Positions 10,590 to 22,694 of a stretch of 64,000 bases of DNA are shown here, one piece after another (position 1 is the stretch's first letter; each line of letters begins with the position of its first letter). The notes below the pieces were generated by a model. It worked only from the letters and a program-made list of their open reading frames with translations. It was not told the DNA's origin and did not search any database. The stretch is from contig CM060988.1 of NCBI GenBank assembly GCA_030765065.1, forward strand, positions 196,166,565-196,230,564, given 5' to 3'. Both the position numbers and the translations under genes were made by a program. This stretch comes from Deroplatys truncata (taxonomy: Eukaryota > Arthropoda > Insecta > Mantodea > Mantidae).

Positions 10590-12770
10590 AATTTATTACA
10601 TAAGAAACTAAATAAGGGGTGTTTGGTGGGTTACAGGCTGTGTAAGTATTCTCTTCACCTCTTGAAGTCACTCTTATATGCATTCTTGTTCCTTGAATCA
10701 GTCCTTAAATCAGTCTATTAATATTATGTGGATGTGTAAGCATTACTCAATATGCTTTTCAGAATAAATGTAAATTTTGTCTTCCTGGTTAAATTAATGG
10801 AATTTTTTATGAAACTAAAAAGCTTAATAATATCTCACTACAACACTAGTAACCATTAATTTCAAGTAATAAAATTCAAAGATTAAAGTTTACCAAGCTT
10901 TAAGTCAAAAGCTCTTATTGTTAAAGTAAATTATTACTCATCAGTAAAAGCACAATTAAACCCTGAGATTTGAGGACTTTCTTTCTGGATTCCATATTGT
11001 TAAAGAAATTAAAGACTTTATTGACATAAGTCTTTCACACACCTTTAGTCTCTGCTTATAATAAGGCCAAATCACTTAGGCCTTCTCGACTCAAAGGACT
11101 TATAGATAGGTTTTGGTCAGTTTTAATTTAAAAAATTATCTTTCAGCTTTGGCCACCGTAACAAACATTTAAGTACTACAACAAGCACTGCACACATCAG
11201 GATAGGCAAAAGTCCGAAAACTATGTTCAGTCAATATTAGCTTAGCAAGCTGTTTCACTTCAGTGATATTTTTATTGTTAGATCTGAAGGAACTTGTAAA
11301 CAATAATATTTGTGGTATATACAAGGGTATTATGTTGTCAAAATCTTTCTGCAAACTTTTCAGCTTCTTTTTCCAGTTGATCATTGGTAAAAGAAGGGTT
11401 GAATTATCCTTGTGTTCTACTAACTTAATACCCTTGAACCAAATGTCAGGTTGTAGGCATTTAGTATCAATCTTGGAATGATATATTATTACCTTAAAAC
11501 TTGACTATGGGAGAGTGAGTTTTTTATCTTCACAAAGTTCATTTAATAATGAATGAGTCACTTATTTAAAAACTCAAGTCCTTTTGAAAAGATTCTGGCT
11601 GACTCTTCAACTAATGAATGGAAAGACCCTTAAAGGTCTTTTATCTGTAAATGAGCACTACCCAAAAGGTTATAGCTGACATATCTAGTGATTCTGCTTG
11701 TGGTGATTTGGAGACAATATTCATCTTACACTGAATGACCAAGAGTAAAACAAATCTGAAGGATTTGAGTGTTTTCTTCAGAGTAATAGCTTCATTTCTT
11801 TCCTTTACATTTTTGTTGCTCAGAATTATAAGAGCAGAATTATAAGCTTTCAGAACTTCAGTAAATCTTTATATGAGAGCATGCAAAGAATCGCATCTTC
11901 CTGCCCAGCGAATGGTTCAAGTGTTCTCAGATTAATAACTTATAAAGGTACTAACAGTTTTACTAAACCAGTCTGTATAATCCAGAATAACAATTTTGGG
12001 TTATGGTTGTTTTAAGTAGTTAAAAAATGAAAAGGAGCCATGTAGTGGCTTTTATTACAACTTGAAAGGGTAACTCTTACAATAAGCTATAAAATGTCTT
12101 AACTTGAATGTTTTCAAAAGTGCCTCTTAGAACTGATACAAAATTTAGTGAAATGAAGTGGACTTTGCAGACTATTCACGGAATGTGCAGAAAAGTATAT
12201 CGAAAAACTAATATTTGAATCCAGATTCTTAAAGCTGTTTACAATTTATCATGTAAAGGGTGGAGTTAACACATAATTTACAGAAAATTTGGAACCCACA
12301 TTTTATTCTTTATGTAAATATAGTAACTCAGTAGTTCTTTAATAAGAACTGTGAACTAATTTTAAAAAATGAAAGATATTAAAAGTGTATTGATGTAAAG
12401 GGTTGTTGGGGTTGGGGGAATTTTCTCTAAAATCTCTGTGTGGCATTCTTAACAGTGCCTGACTTAAGCACAAAATTCTGTATTTATCCTGGTTTTCATT
12501 TTTGAGTAATGCTGTTCACACACAAAACATGCCTTTGTGCTGCAGATGTTCTGGGCACCTTAGAATGTTCATATCTGTTAAGACTTAATAGAAAATTTTA
12601 GAGAAAATATCACCAATGTTCCCATTTACATGGTTGGAATCATTAATTGCAAATACGAATACCTGGCAGTTGACACTGATGATACATGCAGTAAAATTTT
12701 AATTGAGAAAGGAAATTTGGGAATGGAACATTTCGGGCCTAATTTTAGGCTTCCTGTCCAGAATTTTTAG
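10590..12770. repeat. Old paralogous block A, right part (copy 1)
   Basis: Non-coding spacer. 10,620-11,170 is paralogous to 58,540-59,055, and 11,170-12,770 to 29,893-31,590 and 59,056-60,760. It contains a 14-bp tandem duplication at about 11,823-11,850 (GAATTATAAGAGCA) that copy 2 lacks. Small open frames on both strands are not conserved between the older paralogs and are not genes. Confidence 0.7.
12395..12535 (+). repeat. Dispersed repeat, 'GGGGGAATTTTCT...GTTCACACACA' type
   Basis: The pattern GGGGAATTTTCT, TCTGTGTGGCAT, TTTATCCTG, GAGTAATGCTGTTCACACA also appears at 27,590-27,745 (more complete and diverged), 31,240-31,375, 40,392, 56,102 and 60,412. It resembles the conserved 3' ends of non-LTR elements in arthropods, but no reverse transcriptase is attached here. 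The class is an inference. Confidence 0.45.
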
Positions 12771-12774
12771 TTAT

Positions 12775-12930
12775 GAAGCTTGAGGAAAACCTGAAAAAAG
12801 GGATTTTAAAGTCCCCTCCACAGAACTGGAAAAAACCTCATTCAGGGAGGACATTCATGCAGGATTTGAACCCCAGAGATCCCTTTATAACTCCGTGCCA
12901 CAATGACCTTGGTTATTCGAATCTATGCTT
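12775..12930 (-). mobile_element. tRNA-derived SINE (family 3), copy 1
   Basis: On the minus strand: ACCAAGGTCATTGTGGCACG (A-box region) and GGTTCAAATCCTGCATGAA (B-box), then a body with GAGGTTTTTTCCAG. Diverged relatives with the same order sit at 31,590-31,720 and 60,760-60,900. It lies about 280 bp upstream of the zinc-finger coding exon. Confidence 0.6.
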
Positions 12931-13214
12931 TTTCTTAATCATTGTGCTGACCTCTATTGAAAATTAATATAAACTTCATTTTTTAAAATGTGTGCTTTTG
13001 AGAGGAAAATCACTGTTTCAATCATACTTTGGAGCAGAAATCTTAGTTTTGTGAATGTTGATACTTAGAACATTTAAGGAGTAACAGGCTTCAGTTATTG
13101 ATTCCACATTATTGTCAACTTAATTGCTCTTGTGTACATACAGTAGTGGTTCCTTGTGTGTTTTAAGTATAAGGCGAACCTTGATAACACTAATTGCCTT
13201 TTGTTTTTCTACAG

Positions 13215-14109
13215 TGTGTGAAATGGAAACCAAAACAAAAGTTAAAGAAGAAGTCGATCTTGTAGAAGAAGAGATAGCAATTGAGAAAGACTTTTCATAC
13301 TCAAAACCTGAAAGAATATTTGAAATTGATACTACAACTAGTCAATATGACACTAAAATTGTTCACAAAATAAACATCAGAGAGGTTGATAATTTAGACA
13401 CAGGCTTATCAAATGAAAGAGAACTCTGCTCCATGAATCATGAGAGAAATTATGGAAATGACGCTATAACAAGGAGAAATGATTTTGAAATGGATCATAA
13501 AACAAATATCAAACAGGAAGATGATGCTTTACACACAGGCTTACTAAATGAGAGAGAACTTTGTTCCATGGATAATAAGAGAAATTATGAAAATGAAACT
13601 ATAAGAAATGTGATTGATTTTGAAATGGACCACAAAATAGATATCAAAGAAGGAGTTGATATTTTAGACATAGGCTTACCAAATGAGAGAGAGGTTTGCT
13701 TTGTAGATCATGAGAGAAATTATGGAAATTATACTATAACAAGGAGAAGTAATTTTGAAATTAACAACAAAATAAATATCCAAGAACAAGTTGTCTCTTC
13801 CGACACAGTCTCACCAAATCACAGAGTGTGCTTTTCCACAGATTTTGGAAATAGATTTAAGAATGATGCTGTCACATGTAGTGGTTTTGAATTGGATAAT
13901 ATTAAAGAATCAAAAGAGGGGGCTTTATTTCTGATACTGGTTTTCAGAAAGAGCAGAAGTGTTTTTCTTCAGAACTTGTCAAGAAGATAAAGGAAGAGTT
14001 TATCACATATAATGAGTATGGTGAAGTGAGTGTTCAAAGAATGTCGACAGAAACAAAATGCCTATCAGAAGCATCGGTTTCAAGCACTTTACTGCAGTGT
14101 GAAAACAAG
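13215..14109 (+). pseudogene. Zinc-finger gene copy 1, coding exon I (frameshifted)
   Basis: Acceptor TTTTTCTACAG ends at 13,214. The start ATG at 13,223 (METKTKVKEEVD) is chosen because it follows the acceptor and opens a charged region with a VKEE sumoylation-type motif; the upstream in-frame ATG at 13,124 lies in the intron. The donor is AAG|GTAAGT at 14,110. The exon encodes about five repeats of some 43 residues (core NERELCS, HERNYGN, DFEMDHK). Copy 1 has one T fewer in a T-run at about 13,923-13,925, so the frame ends early at 13,988-13,990 (255 aa, no fingers). A 5' UTR exon must lie upstream but was not found. The regulatory or protein-interaction role of this region is not known. 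Confidence 0.75.
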
Positions 14110-14946
14110 GTAAGTTGTTAAGTATAAAATAACTATAAGTAAATTGTTCATTATATAAAGTGAGTAATTGTTAATTCCAGGCCTTAAAGATCAGTGTATG
14201 ATGTAACTCACTATTTGCATCATACCAGGTAATAAGTACTGCTGCTACAACCATCTGATATGATTTTTAATGCCCATTACATTATTGCTAGATTTATTTG
14301 CAAGAAAATTCTTAGTTTTGTTAAAAATTGGTTATCCTTTAGAAAAGAACAAATCCATTAGATTTAACTGTGAAATGCAATGCTAGAAAATGAATACTGA
14401 CCTTTACCTCCAAGATGATAATTAAAATATGGTATTCAGAAATGCACTTTCAGATACAGAGAAGGATACAGACAGAGAGTACGTCTAAGAAGAATTTGAT
14501 GAAACCCCACAATGAGCAATTATCCGCAATATTGAACATTTCAGACACAAAGCTAATCAAACTACTTAACTTCTCTTTCTTGTTTAATTTATTTCCTCAT
14601 GGATATACCATCTAAGATTTCAAATCAGCAATATAAACTTTCATCCTACACAATAGATGTAGAACATGAAGTACAAAACTATGTTAACTGGCTTATAGAA
14701 TATAGATCATGATACATTTTATGTATATAATTGAGATTACACATGTCTAAGGAAATACAACATATGAACCTATATAGGTAGCATCATCATCCTGTTATGA
14801 AAACTCTTCTACGGAATAATGCCATTTTATAATTGCATAGTTTAAGGGTGGGTAAGAATTTCTTCTAGGTGCATGACAACAATCTGAGAGAGTCTGGTAA
14901 GACATTGAATTTTTGATACACTCATAGCCTGTTCCTTTTTGATATA
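14110..14946. other. Intron after coding exon I, left part (copy 1)
   Basis: AT-rich intron sequence. The 66-residue frame at 14,415 has no domain. Nothing else was recognised before the mariner element. Confidence 0.55.
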
Positions 14947-16107
14947 GATGGTGTCTCATAAGTAATATGGTGTTTTAAGTGAACATTTTATGACTAGAAG
15001 TTAAACTACTCTTCAAGGTAGAGACTGTCAGATTCTATGGTTTTTAGCCATCCTTCAGCAAGGTTTATTATCTTGCGAAGGTATCAGTCTCTGGATTTCC
15101 ATGCAAAGATTTTGGTGAAAAAATGTTTACAAAATTTCTTCCATTGAAGATGAGGGCTGTAGGCTGGGTGTGGTAGAAGTCTGACTCTTTCCAATTCCTG
15201 AATTTTTGTTATGGTTGTTCTTGCAGTATGGGATGTTGCATTGTCCTGCTGCAAGAGAACTCTCTTTTGAGTAACAAAGGCTGGCTCTCTCTGTCTCAAA
15301 ATTTATTGAACTAGTTCCAGCTGTTGAGAATAAAGATCCGCATTGTCTGCACGCTCATTTGAAACAAACTCCCAGTAAATCACTCCTTCAAAATTCCATC
15401 AGACACACAACATTACTTTGAGGCAGAACTGATTGTTCTTAATGATGGCTTTGGCAGCGTGATGGTGACAGAGCCAGTGTTTCAAGGCATCAGAGTTGCA
15501 GTACTGGACCCATTTTTCATCACATATGACAATTCTCCTGCTAAATCTGTCATCCATGTGATTACTGATTAGCTGACACAGACATCTGCTCTACGTTGAG
15601 CCTGTTGAGGTGTCAGTTCATGAGATCCACAGCTTCTGTTTGATTTACCAAGTTTCTTAATCTGCCAATGTATGATATCTTTTGATGAACCTAGTTCTTC
15701 TCGCAGCCTACAATTACTTTTTTTGTAGATTTTCTTCCAAAACTCTTCATCTGTTCTCAATATCTCATAATTTAAGTCTTCCAGAACATGGTAAATCTTT
15801 AATACTTTCTTCTCCAGTGTTAAACGTTGGAATCATCGTTGTCCCACACGCTCACTAACTCTTCCTTCCACTTGACATATTTTTTGGGCCATGGCATCAG
15901 CTTTATAATCTTGTTTCCATTAATGCTTTACAAGGACTGTAACCTCAAAGTCTGTAACTTCCATTTTATCACAACTGACACATTCTTGCAATATACACAA
16001 TATTAGCCATGGCATCCTGTAAATAGCATTGGCAAACCAAAGGAAACCAGTTATATCTTATAAAACACCAAACTTAAAAACCAACGTTACTTATGAGATA
16101 ACCTACA
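14947..16107 (-). mobile_element. mariner element relic in intron (copy 1)
   Basis: Terminal inverted repeats share TCTCATAAGTAA and GGTGTTTTA, flanked by TA dinucleotides (14,945-14,946 and 16,108-16,109). The minus-strand transposase starts near ATGGAAGTTACAGAC (about 15,963). It shows CRLREELGSSKDIIHWQIKK and HELTPQQAQRRADVC (HTH region), and near the C-terminal side LLQQDNATSHTARTTI with the second catalytic Asp followed by LLPHPAYSPHL. The final catalytic part is lost and stops and frameshifts occur. It is non-autonomous and dead. The SETMAR-type mariner lineage is suggested by these motifs. Confidence 0.88.
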
Positions 16108-16969
16108 TAATAGCAAGTATGTTGGTTGTTGACCTGTGTAAATATCGTTTTGTGTCACATTTTGCTAAGCACATAGCTTCCTGAGGTTAGTTTAGGTGAT
16201 AAACTGGAAGTAGACAAGGAGAAGGAACATATTTATAGCTATTATTATGAAATAAATATAATCCAAAAGAGGCAGAAGTAATCTGTCACATGGTAGGGTC
16301 TATTCCTGGCTTTTTCGCTTTAACTTACAAGTATACTATCCAAAATCATTTTGACAGTATGTAAGCTTGTACTGAAAGCTGATTGAACTTATTAAGACAT
16401 ATCTATACACTTACATTTTAAAACTAAGTGTTCTTCTACATATTGTCTACATCTTACATTAATTTATTATTTATATGTCACATTTGTTTTGATTTCACTA
16501 TGTTTTTCTCTTTTTTGTTTTATTAAATTTAGTCAAGTTGAGCAAGTTAAATAAGTAATGTAATGTCTGATTTCTAGTTTATGTGGTTATCTATGAGCAA
16601 CCCATCTTCATTAGATTTTCAATATTTCTTCATTTATTTTCTCAGTTTATGTTTGATCCTTGGGGACACGTTTTGCACCTTGTTATATTTGCTCTATTAA
16701 AACCACATTTGTTTAACTCAAACCATTTACACATCTTGTTATGTATGTCATTTAATTAACTGTTACACAGCTAAATTGCACTATAAATTCAGTTTTTAAT
16801 ATAATTTCTTAATACATTTGTAACAAATATTTTAAGAGCAATTTCAATATGTCTTAATATTTGATGTAAAGAAATAATTTGTTCTGCATTCTGGAAAACA
16901 ATCGGAAAACACTGCATGATTATCCAAATAATTTTTTAAACAAATAAAACAGGAGTTACTTTGTTACAG
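16108..16969. other. Intron after exon I, right part (copy 1)
   Basis: AT-rich sequence with no recognisable element. It carries several small indels against copy 2 (for example an 11-bp difference at about 16,440). Confidence 0.5.
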
Positions 16970-17010
16970 GATGAGAAGACAGAGAACTTGGAACCAGCAG
17001 ATTCATCTAG
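16970..17010 (+). CDS. Zinc-finger gene copy 1, coding exon II (41 nt)
   Basis: Acceptor TTGTTACAG ends at 16,969 and donor AG|GTAAGG starts at 17,011. It begins in phase 0 after exon I and reads DEKTENLEPADSS, leaving two bases that join the G of exon III to make Arg. The match of all three phases supports the model. Confidence 0.7.
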
Positions 17011-17091
17011 GTAAGGCTTTATAATATTATACCTTGACTTTGTAAATTTATTTCTTCTTCTAATACTGCTTACAACCTTTTCAAGTGAGAT

Positions 17092-17362
17092 CACCCCACG
17101 TGGTGTAGTGGTTACCATGCTAGCTTCTAGTTCCCAAGGTTGCGGGTTCAAACCCAGCGGAGGACAATGGATTTTTTTCAGGCTTAAAAATGCTTAGCAT
17201 GGCTTCCTTCGGGGAAGTAAAGCTGGTGGTCCCGTGTCGTGGATTACAGCATGTAAAAGAACCTCAAGCAAACTTACCGGTCTTTTATGCTCAATATAGA
17301 ATGGAACGCTAAGAACCATAGTAGTTAAAGAGTGTCTATAACTAAAACTCAATTCAATTCAG
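17092..17362 (+). mobile_element. tRNA-derived SINE (family 1), copy 1
   Basis: Head with A-box TGGTGTAGTGG and B-box GGTTCAAACCC, followed by a body with GGCTTCCTTCGGGGAAGTAA, GTAAAAGAACCT and AATATAGAATGGAACGCTAA. The same order occurs at 22,426. This is a full-length SINE of about 270 bp in the intron between exons II and III. The minus-strand frame over it is a shadow. Confidence 0.8.
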
Positions 17363-18558
17363 ATTAAAGCTAATTACAAAAGTGTGGCATTTTCTTATGG
17401 GACATCTGAGTTATTACCAAAAATGGCAGCTCGTGAAGCTCTTAGTTTTTATACAATATTTGGTAATTCTCCTGTAAAAGTATGAGATATGCCTGTAAAT
17501 CTCGTCAAGAGTGTAATATGTCAGTCTCACCATAAGACGTACAAGTGTCGAGTGTTCAAAAGGTTAATATCTTGGTAACAGTCAATCTGTTTTTCTTGAG
17601 GGAGCAGAGATAATTTCAAAATTACAACTATTTCTGCTGCTGCAACTGCTTACAATCTGCAAAACCTGATTAGTAGTTATAATGTAATACTGAAAGCTGT
17701 TAAGTTATTCACTTTACATAATATTTGTTTTAGCTATGTCTGATGTTGTGGACTTTGGGTGATAACCCATGCCTTAACCTCTCTTTGCAGGTAGGGGCAG
17801 CATTGAGAGAATAGTGCCAGTATTATAATGCTACATCTGAAAATGTTAGTGACCCCACCTACATTGTATGTGCCACTACTAATCCGGCCACTCTGTCTAC
17901 TCTCTTGTTAAAGGAAGCCATGTATGTGCTCTAGACAAGCTACTGGTAGAAGTGCTAAAATCCTCATTTGCCCCAATCTATACCTGTAATTCCAGCTCAG
18001 TTTTAAATGAGTTCCTCCTTCATAAGATTATTATTTCTCTTCATTTATCAGAGGTTTAATAACTGTGTCTACTATCTAGAATACACAAATTTGATAGCTC
18101 TTGTTTCTGCAACAAATTGGGATTCAGCAAAAGAAATGCAAAGAAGAGTTTGGCACTGATGCTAGGAATGAATCATCACATAACCAATTACTCATTGTGA
18201 ATATCAAGATTCAGTATTCTTATCATATAATGGTAAGGAACTTAATTCCTGATAAGGGAACATGGCCATGGCCACCAATATTTTGTTATTTTATATTGTG
18301 TGTATTCTTGTATGAATAGGTTTTCAAGGTACAGTCACCTTAGATTAATTGTACATGATAATAGTATTTTCAGATTTAATTGTCTTCTTCTGGAACTGTA
18401 TTTCTGAATCATTTTTAACATTTTGAGAGGTATTCGTATACCTCATATAATCCCTGAACGGTTTTATAGTGATTTTCTAAATTCTTTCCAATTCTTTACA
18501 ATTTTGAAACTACAAAAATATTTTCTTATATAAGAAGTAACTAAGAAAAGCGTTGGTA
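17363..18558. other. Intron between exons II and III, left part (copy 1)
   Basis: Non-coding, AT-rich. The frame at 18,101 shows no domain. No element was recognised. Confidence 0.5.
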
Positions 18559-19263
18559 TGAGGTCATTCATTAAATTCCAGGACTATGTCTGCTGTGACC
18601 GAACAGATCACATGATTGACATGCATATGCAGCAGCACTGACAAGTAATAAGCTTGAAGACAAGCTACACAAAGTTTCAAAGTCATTGTTACCAGTGTTA
18701 CATAAGTTTGAACTGGTACTTGCTTACTCACCCTGATGAAGTCATAATGGACTCAAAACTGGGACAGAGAGAATACATCAAATTCTGTGTGAATATCGCA
18801 AAATTGCCAACCAAAACCCATAGACCGTTGAAACAAGTTTACAGGAATAAAGCAATGAGTCGGATGAGATGTTTTAAGGGGTATTCACATTTCACAAATG
18901 TCAGAACGTTGCTTGAGGACAACCAAAGGCATATCATGGGGTTTTTAATTTTTTTTTCCTCCACATTTGCGGGATTGTGTACTATGAATTTCTGTGGTTA
19001 AAACGGTTTTTCTTTCCCAATTTGAGGTTTAAATTAAAAGGTCGTTTTGGCATGATGGATGAGATCCAATGCAAATTACAGAAGATGCTTAATGTCCTTA
19101 AACAATTACACTTCCAGGGTGCATTCCAAAAATGGCAGAGGTGCTGGTATCAGTGCATAACGGCACAAGGGGACTACTTTGAACGGGATGGCAGGCAAAT
19201 TTAAATCAGGTAATTTTATTTCCATTTACGGGACCACTCTTGGAATTTAATGATTGCACCTCA
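18559..19263 (+). mobile_element. Internally deleted mariner element (copy 1)
   Basis: A 705-bp element flanked by TA at both ends. The inverted ends share TGAGGT and ATTAAATTCCA. Plus-strand translation gives a mariner N-terminus (REYIKFCVNIAKLPTKTHRP followed by EDNQR) and then, after a gap, a mariner C-terminus (AFQKWQRCWYQC, GDYFERDG). The DD(E/D) core between them is deleted. It is a different mariner lineage from the element at 14,947, with distinct TIRs. Confidence 0.88.
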
Positions 19264-21083
19264 TAAAATGTTTGTTGGCAATATGCTGAAATAGGACTAA
19301 TAACACTAACAGTATAACAGCTTAGAACAATGACTGTACTCCATGGACAGGAATGCCACAGTTGTAAAATGTCTGTTGGCAAATGGGTAGACTAGAACTA
19401 ATTGCGTTAAAATTTAACAACAGAGCAGACTGTACTTCACAGTTATTAAATGTCCCAATTTACAGAACTAATATTATTAACAGTTTACAACAATAATTGT
19501 ACAGTATGCACAGATACATCACAGTTGTAAAGCTTCTTTCGGCAAAATAAATTTGGAAATTCACATCAAGCAGCATGCTTAATTTGGCATCATTGTGCAG
19601 TTTTAACTTGTGCTATGTTTTATGTTTAGCTATACCTTATTCTAGCAGGTCATAAAGCTTTGAACCATCATCGCAATAGCTTTAAAGATAAAGGCATATA
19701 ACAATTGGCCCTTATTAAGATGAGAATGTACGGCATTTTAATGCCATCTGCACGGCACAAAGACGATCCGATAGCATTGCACTAGGGTCTCTGTGACACA
19801 TGACAGAGTGGGTGGTTACAGAGATGCAACCTAGAAGACTAACTGTCCATAATATATCGTTCTAAGAGTTATCCACTAACCAGATCCATCACTATATCAT
19901 CAAGGAGTTAAAGCAACACAAAATAAATGTTGGAAAAAAATTAACAGTATCTCTGAGAGTTTGAAAATCCGTCTCCATTAGTTAAAAAGAAAGAATTGTT
20001 TTTCTTTTCCCTTAAGAATCCTTATCATTAATAAAGAGCACAAAGCTAATAAGACTTGTACCACAAAGGACTAACTGTTTTTCTGATAAAGTTAGTAGGA
20101 TATTGATCCTCTTCTCACCTGCTTTTTTTTAGCATCATTACACAATAATAGTGTAGTGTGTTAACAATATGTACACACATTCTTTGTTTACACAGTGAAA
20201 TGTACAGTATGTAACTCAATTGTTTGTTACAAAAATATGAAGGTATTCTTTTTAATTTTCTTTATATCCCTAAAATGTATGTGAACATCACTATGCACTA
20301 AATGTCAATCCTAAGCTGAAAGTACTGGCAGAAAGACCTTTTCAACCAGTGATTTATGTGTATCAACGTCTCAAGGATTGATCAGTGCGTTGCATTGGGC
20401 CTAGTTTACTGTTTATATCCTTTTATCCATTGTGCAGCTATGGCACCAGGTCTACTGTAGTGAAATTGCAAAGTAGTTCTGAGGAAAATCTATTTTGTCT
20501 TCCTTTATTATTCAAGCAAAAATGTCGCTAGAAATCAATGTTTTTAGAGATAGTGCATCTTGATTCAAATAAACTCATTTAGTGAATGATTGTTTTGGTG
20601 ATATTCATTTCAATCAGAAACTGATTTTTCTCGATTTAAGTAATTTCAATGCATCAAATGGTTGTCTTGAATTCAGTATTTATAGCTATTATGGGGGAAA
20701 TGCACATTAGGATCCTAGAACTGTCCTAGATGGACTTCGAATTTAGTTATCATCTTAAGGATGTATATAAACTGTTGCCTTATAGTCACATGTCAAACAT
20801 ATGGTGAGCTACATGATGCTGATAAAAAATCTGGCACAACTGAATCCACTGCCTCTGTCTGAGAAATTTAAACTTATCAGCATCAAATAATGGGAATTGA
20901 TACAACTCTATGAATAAATAAACAGTTAATTTATACAGCATTCAAAAGTATAACCTGGGATAAATTTTAAGAAAACTACTTTCCTTTTGTTAACAGCGCA
21001 CCAATATCCTCTTAGACCTATTAGTGTAGCCTGGCCAACTACATTTTTCAAGTTAGTGATGATATTTCTTATAATTGTTGCAG
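19264..21083. other. Intron between exons II and III, right part (copy 1)
   Basis: No coding frame or known element was recognised. The stretch at 19,690-19,870 is less AT-rich, is conserved in copy 2, and could be an unrecognised repeat. Confidence 0.45.
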
Positions 21084-22413
21084 GTTAACTGTAGATACAA
21101 CTTGTCCTGAAACTTCTGGAGTAGAAGCTATGGAACCATTTGAAATAGACAAAAATGTTTACACTCAAAGATGTACGAAGAAGCTTGAGGAGAATGGTGA
21201 AACTGATATTTCAGTATTACATTCAAAAAAGCATTCTCTGGTTAAACATACAGACTTAGCGCATGAACTTTCTGGAAAGATATTTTCTGCCAAATCAGCA
21301 TTGCATTTGCCTGACTTGATTCATGCAGAAAACAAAGTATATAACTGTAACGTTTGCCAGATGAGTTTCACTCGACAAGAAATGCTGAAAAGACACAGGT
21401 TAGTTCATGACGGTAAAAAGTCACACAAATGTAATGTTTGCAATAAGGCCTTCACTCGGCTATGGGGTTTGAAATCACACACTTTGATTCATGAGGGTAA
21501 AAGGCCCCACAAATGTAATGTTTGCAATAAGACCTTTATCCAGTTAGCAGGTTTGAAAACACACAGTTTGATCCATGAGGGCAAAAAGCCACACAAATGT
21601 AATGTTTGCAGTAAGGCATTTACTCAGCTAGCACATTTGAAAACACACAGTTTGATTCACGAGGGCAAAAAGCCATACAAATGTAATGTTTGCAATAAAA
21701 GTTTTACACGTTTATCAGATCTGAAGCAACACAGTTTGATTCATGAGAGTGAAAAGCCACACAAATGTAATGTTTGCAATAAGACCTTTACTTCTATATG
21801 GAAATTAAAAGCACACAATATAATTCATGAGAGTAAAAAGCCGCACAAATGTAATGTTTGCCATAAGAGTTTCAAACGGCTATGCAATTTGAAATCACTC
21901 ACTTTGATTCATGACGGTAAAAAGCCACATAAATGTGATATTTGCAATAAGGCCTTTATTCGGCTATCAGATTTGAAATTACACATTTTGATTCATGAGG
22001 GCAAAAAGCCACACGAATGTAATGCTTGCAATAAAAGTTTTACTTGTTTATCATATATGAAAGCTCACAGGTTGATTCATGAGGGTAAAAAGCCACACAA
22101 ATGTAATGTATGCAGTAAGGGATTTATACAGCTAGGGAAGTTGAAAACACACAGTTTGATTCACAAGGGCATAAAGCCACACAAATGTAATGTTTGCCAT
22201 AAGTGTTTCAATCTGCCATGGAACTTGAAGATACACCTTTTGATTCATGAGAATAAAAAGCCACACAAATGTAATGTTTGCAATAAGACCTTTACTCAGC
22301 TAGCACATTTGAAAAGACACAGTTTTATTAATGAACGTAAAAAACCACACAAATGTATGATTTGCAATAAGAACTTTATTCAGCTAAAGAATTTGAAAAA
22401 AAAAACAGCTTAA
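21084..22413 (+). CDS. C2H2 zinc-finger gene copy 1, finger exon III
   Basis: Acceptor ATAATTGTTGCAG ends at 21,083. The exon reads LTVDTTCPETSGVEA, then an internal ATG at 21,130, a linker of about 70 residues, and 13 tandem C2H2 units (21,340-22,410) joined by H-E-G-K-K-P-H linkers. This is a DNA-binding, probably nuclear transcription factor of unknown target. Finger 7 has Leu for the first zinc His (KSLTLIH). Finger 12 ends SFIN, with Asn for the second His. Finger 13 breaks off at LKKKTA and TAA (22,411-22,413). Because exon I is frameshifted, only a protein started at 21,130 (427 aa) could keep the fingers. Finger 12 is a deletion-made hybrid. Confidence 0.88.
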
Positions 22414-22425
22414 TTCATGATACAG

Positions 22426-22694
22426 TCATCCTTCATGGTCTAGTGGTAGCATGCTAGCCTCTAGTTCCCAAGGTCATGTGTTCAAACCTGGCAGAGGGCA
22501 ATGAATGTTTTGGCTTCCATCAAAAGGGAAATAAAGCTGCCTGGTCCTTTGTCTTTGATTTATGGCACATAAGGGAACCTGCAGTCTGATAAAGTTGTCT
22601 AATCAAAATTTACATTTTTTCATGCCTAATATAGAATGGGATTCTAAGAAACATAGCAGTTAAAGAGCACCCATAAATAAAAATTCGGTTTAAC
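22426..22694 (+). mobile_element. tRNA-derived SINE (family 1) after finger 13, copy 1
   Basis: Starts near CATGGTCTAGTGGTAGCATG, B-box-like GTGTTCAAACCTGG, body with AAAGGGAAATAAAGCTGCC and AATATAGAATGGGATTCTAA. It splits the finger array from the decayed fingers that follow. Confidence 0.75.

Noticed and set aside
13124-13222. Longer N-terminus of the zinc-finger protein from the ATG at 13,124
   Set aside because: A good polypyrimidine tract and CAG acceptor lie between it and the METK start. The extra part has the composition of an intron, and the same frame in copy 2 starts at a different Met.
17092-17170. tRNA gene
   Set aside because: A- and B-boxes are present, but the acceptor and anticodon stems do not pair and a SINE body follows. 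Several copies share this body.
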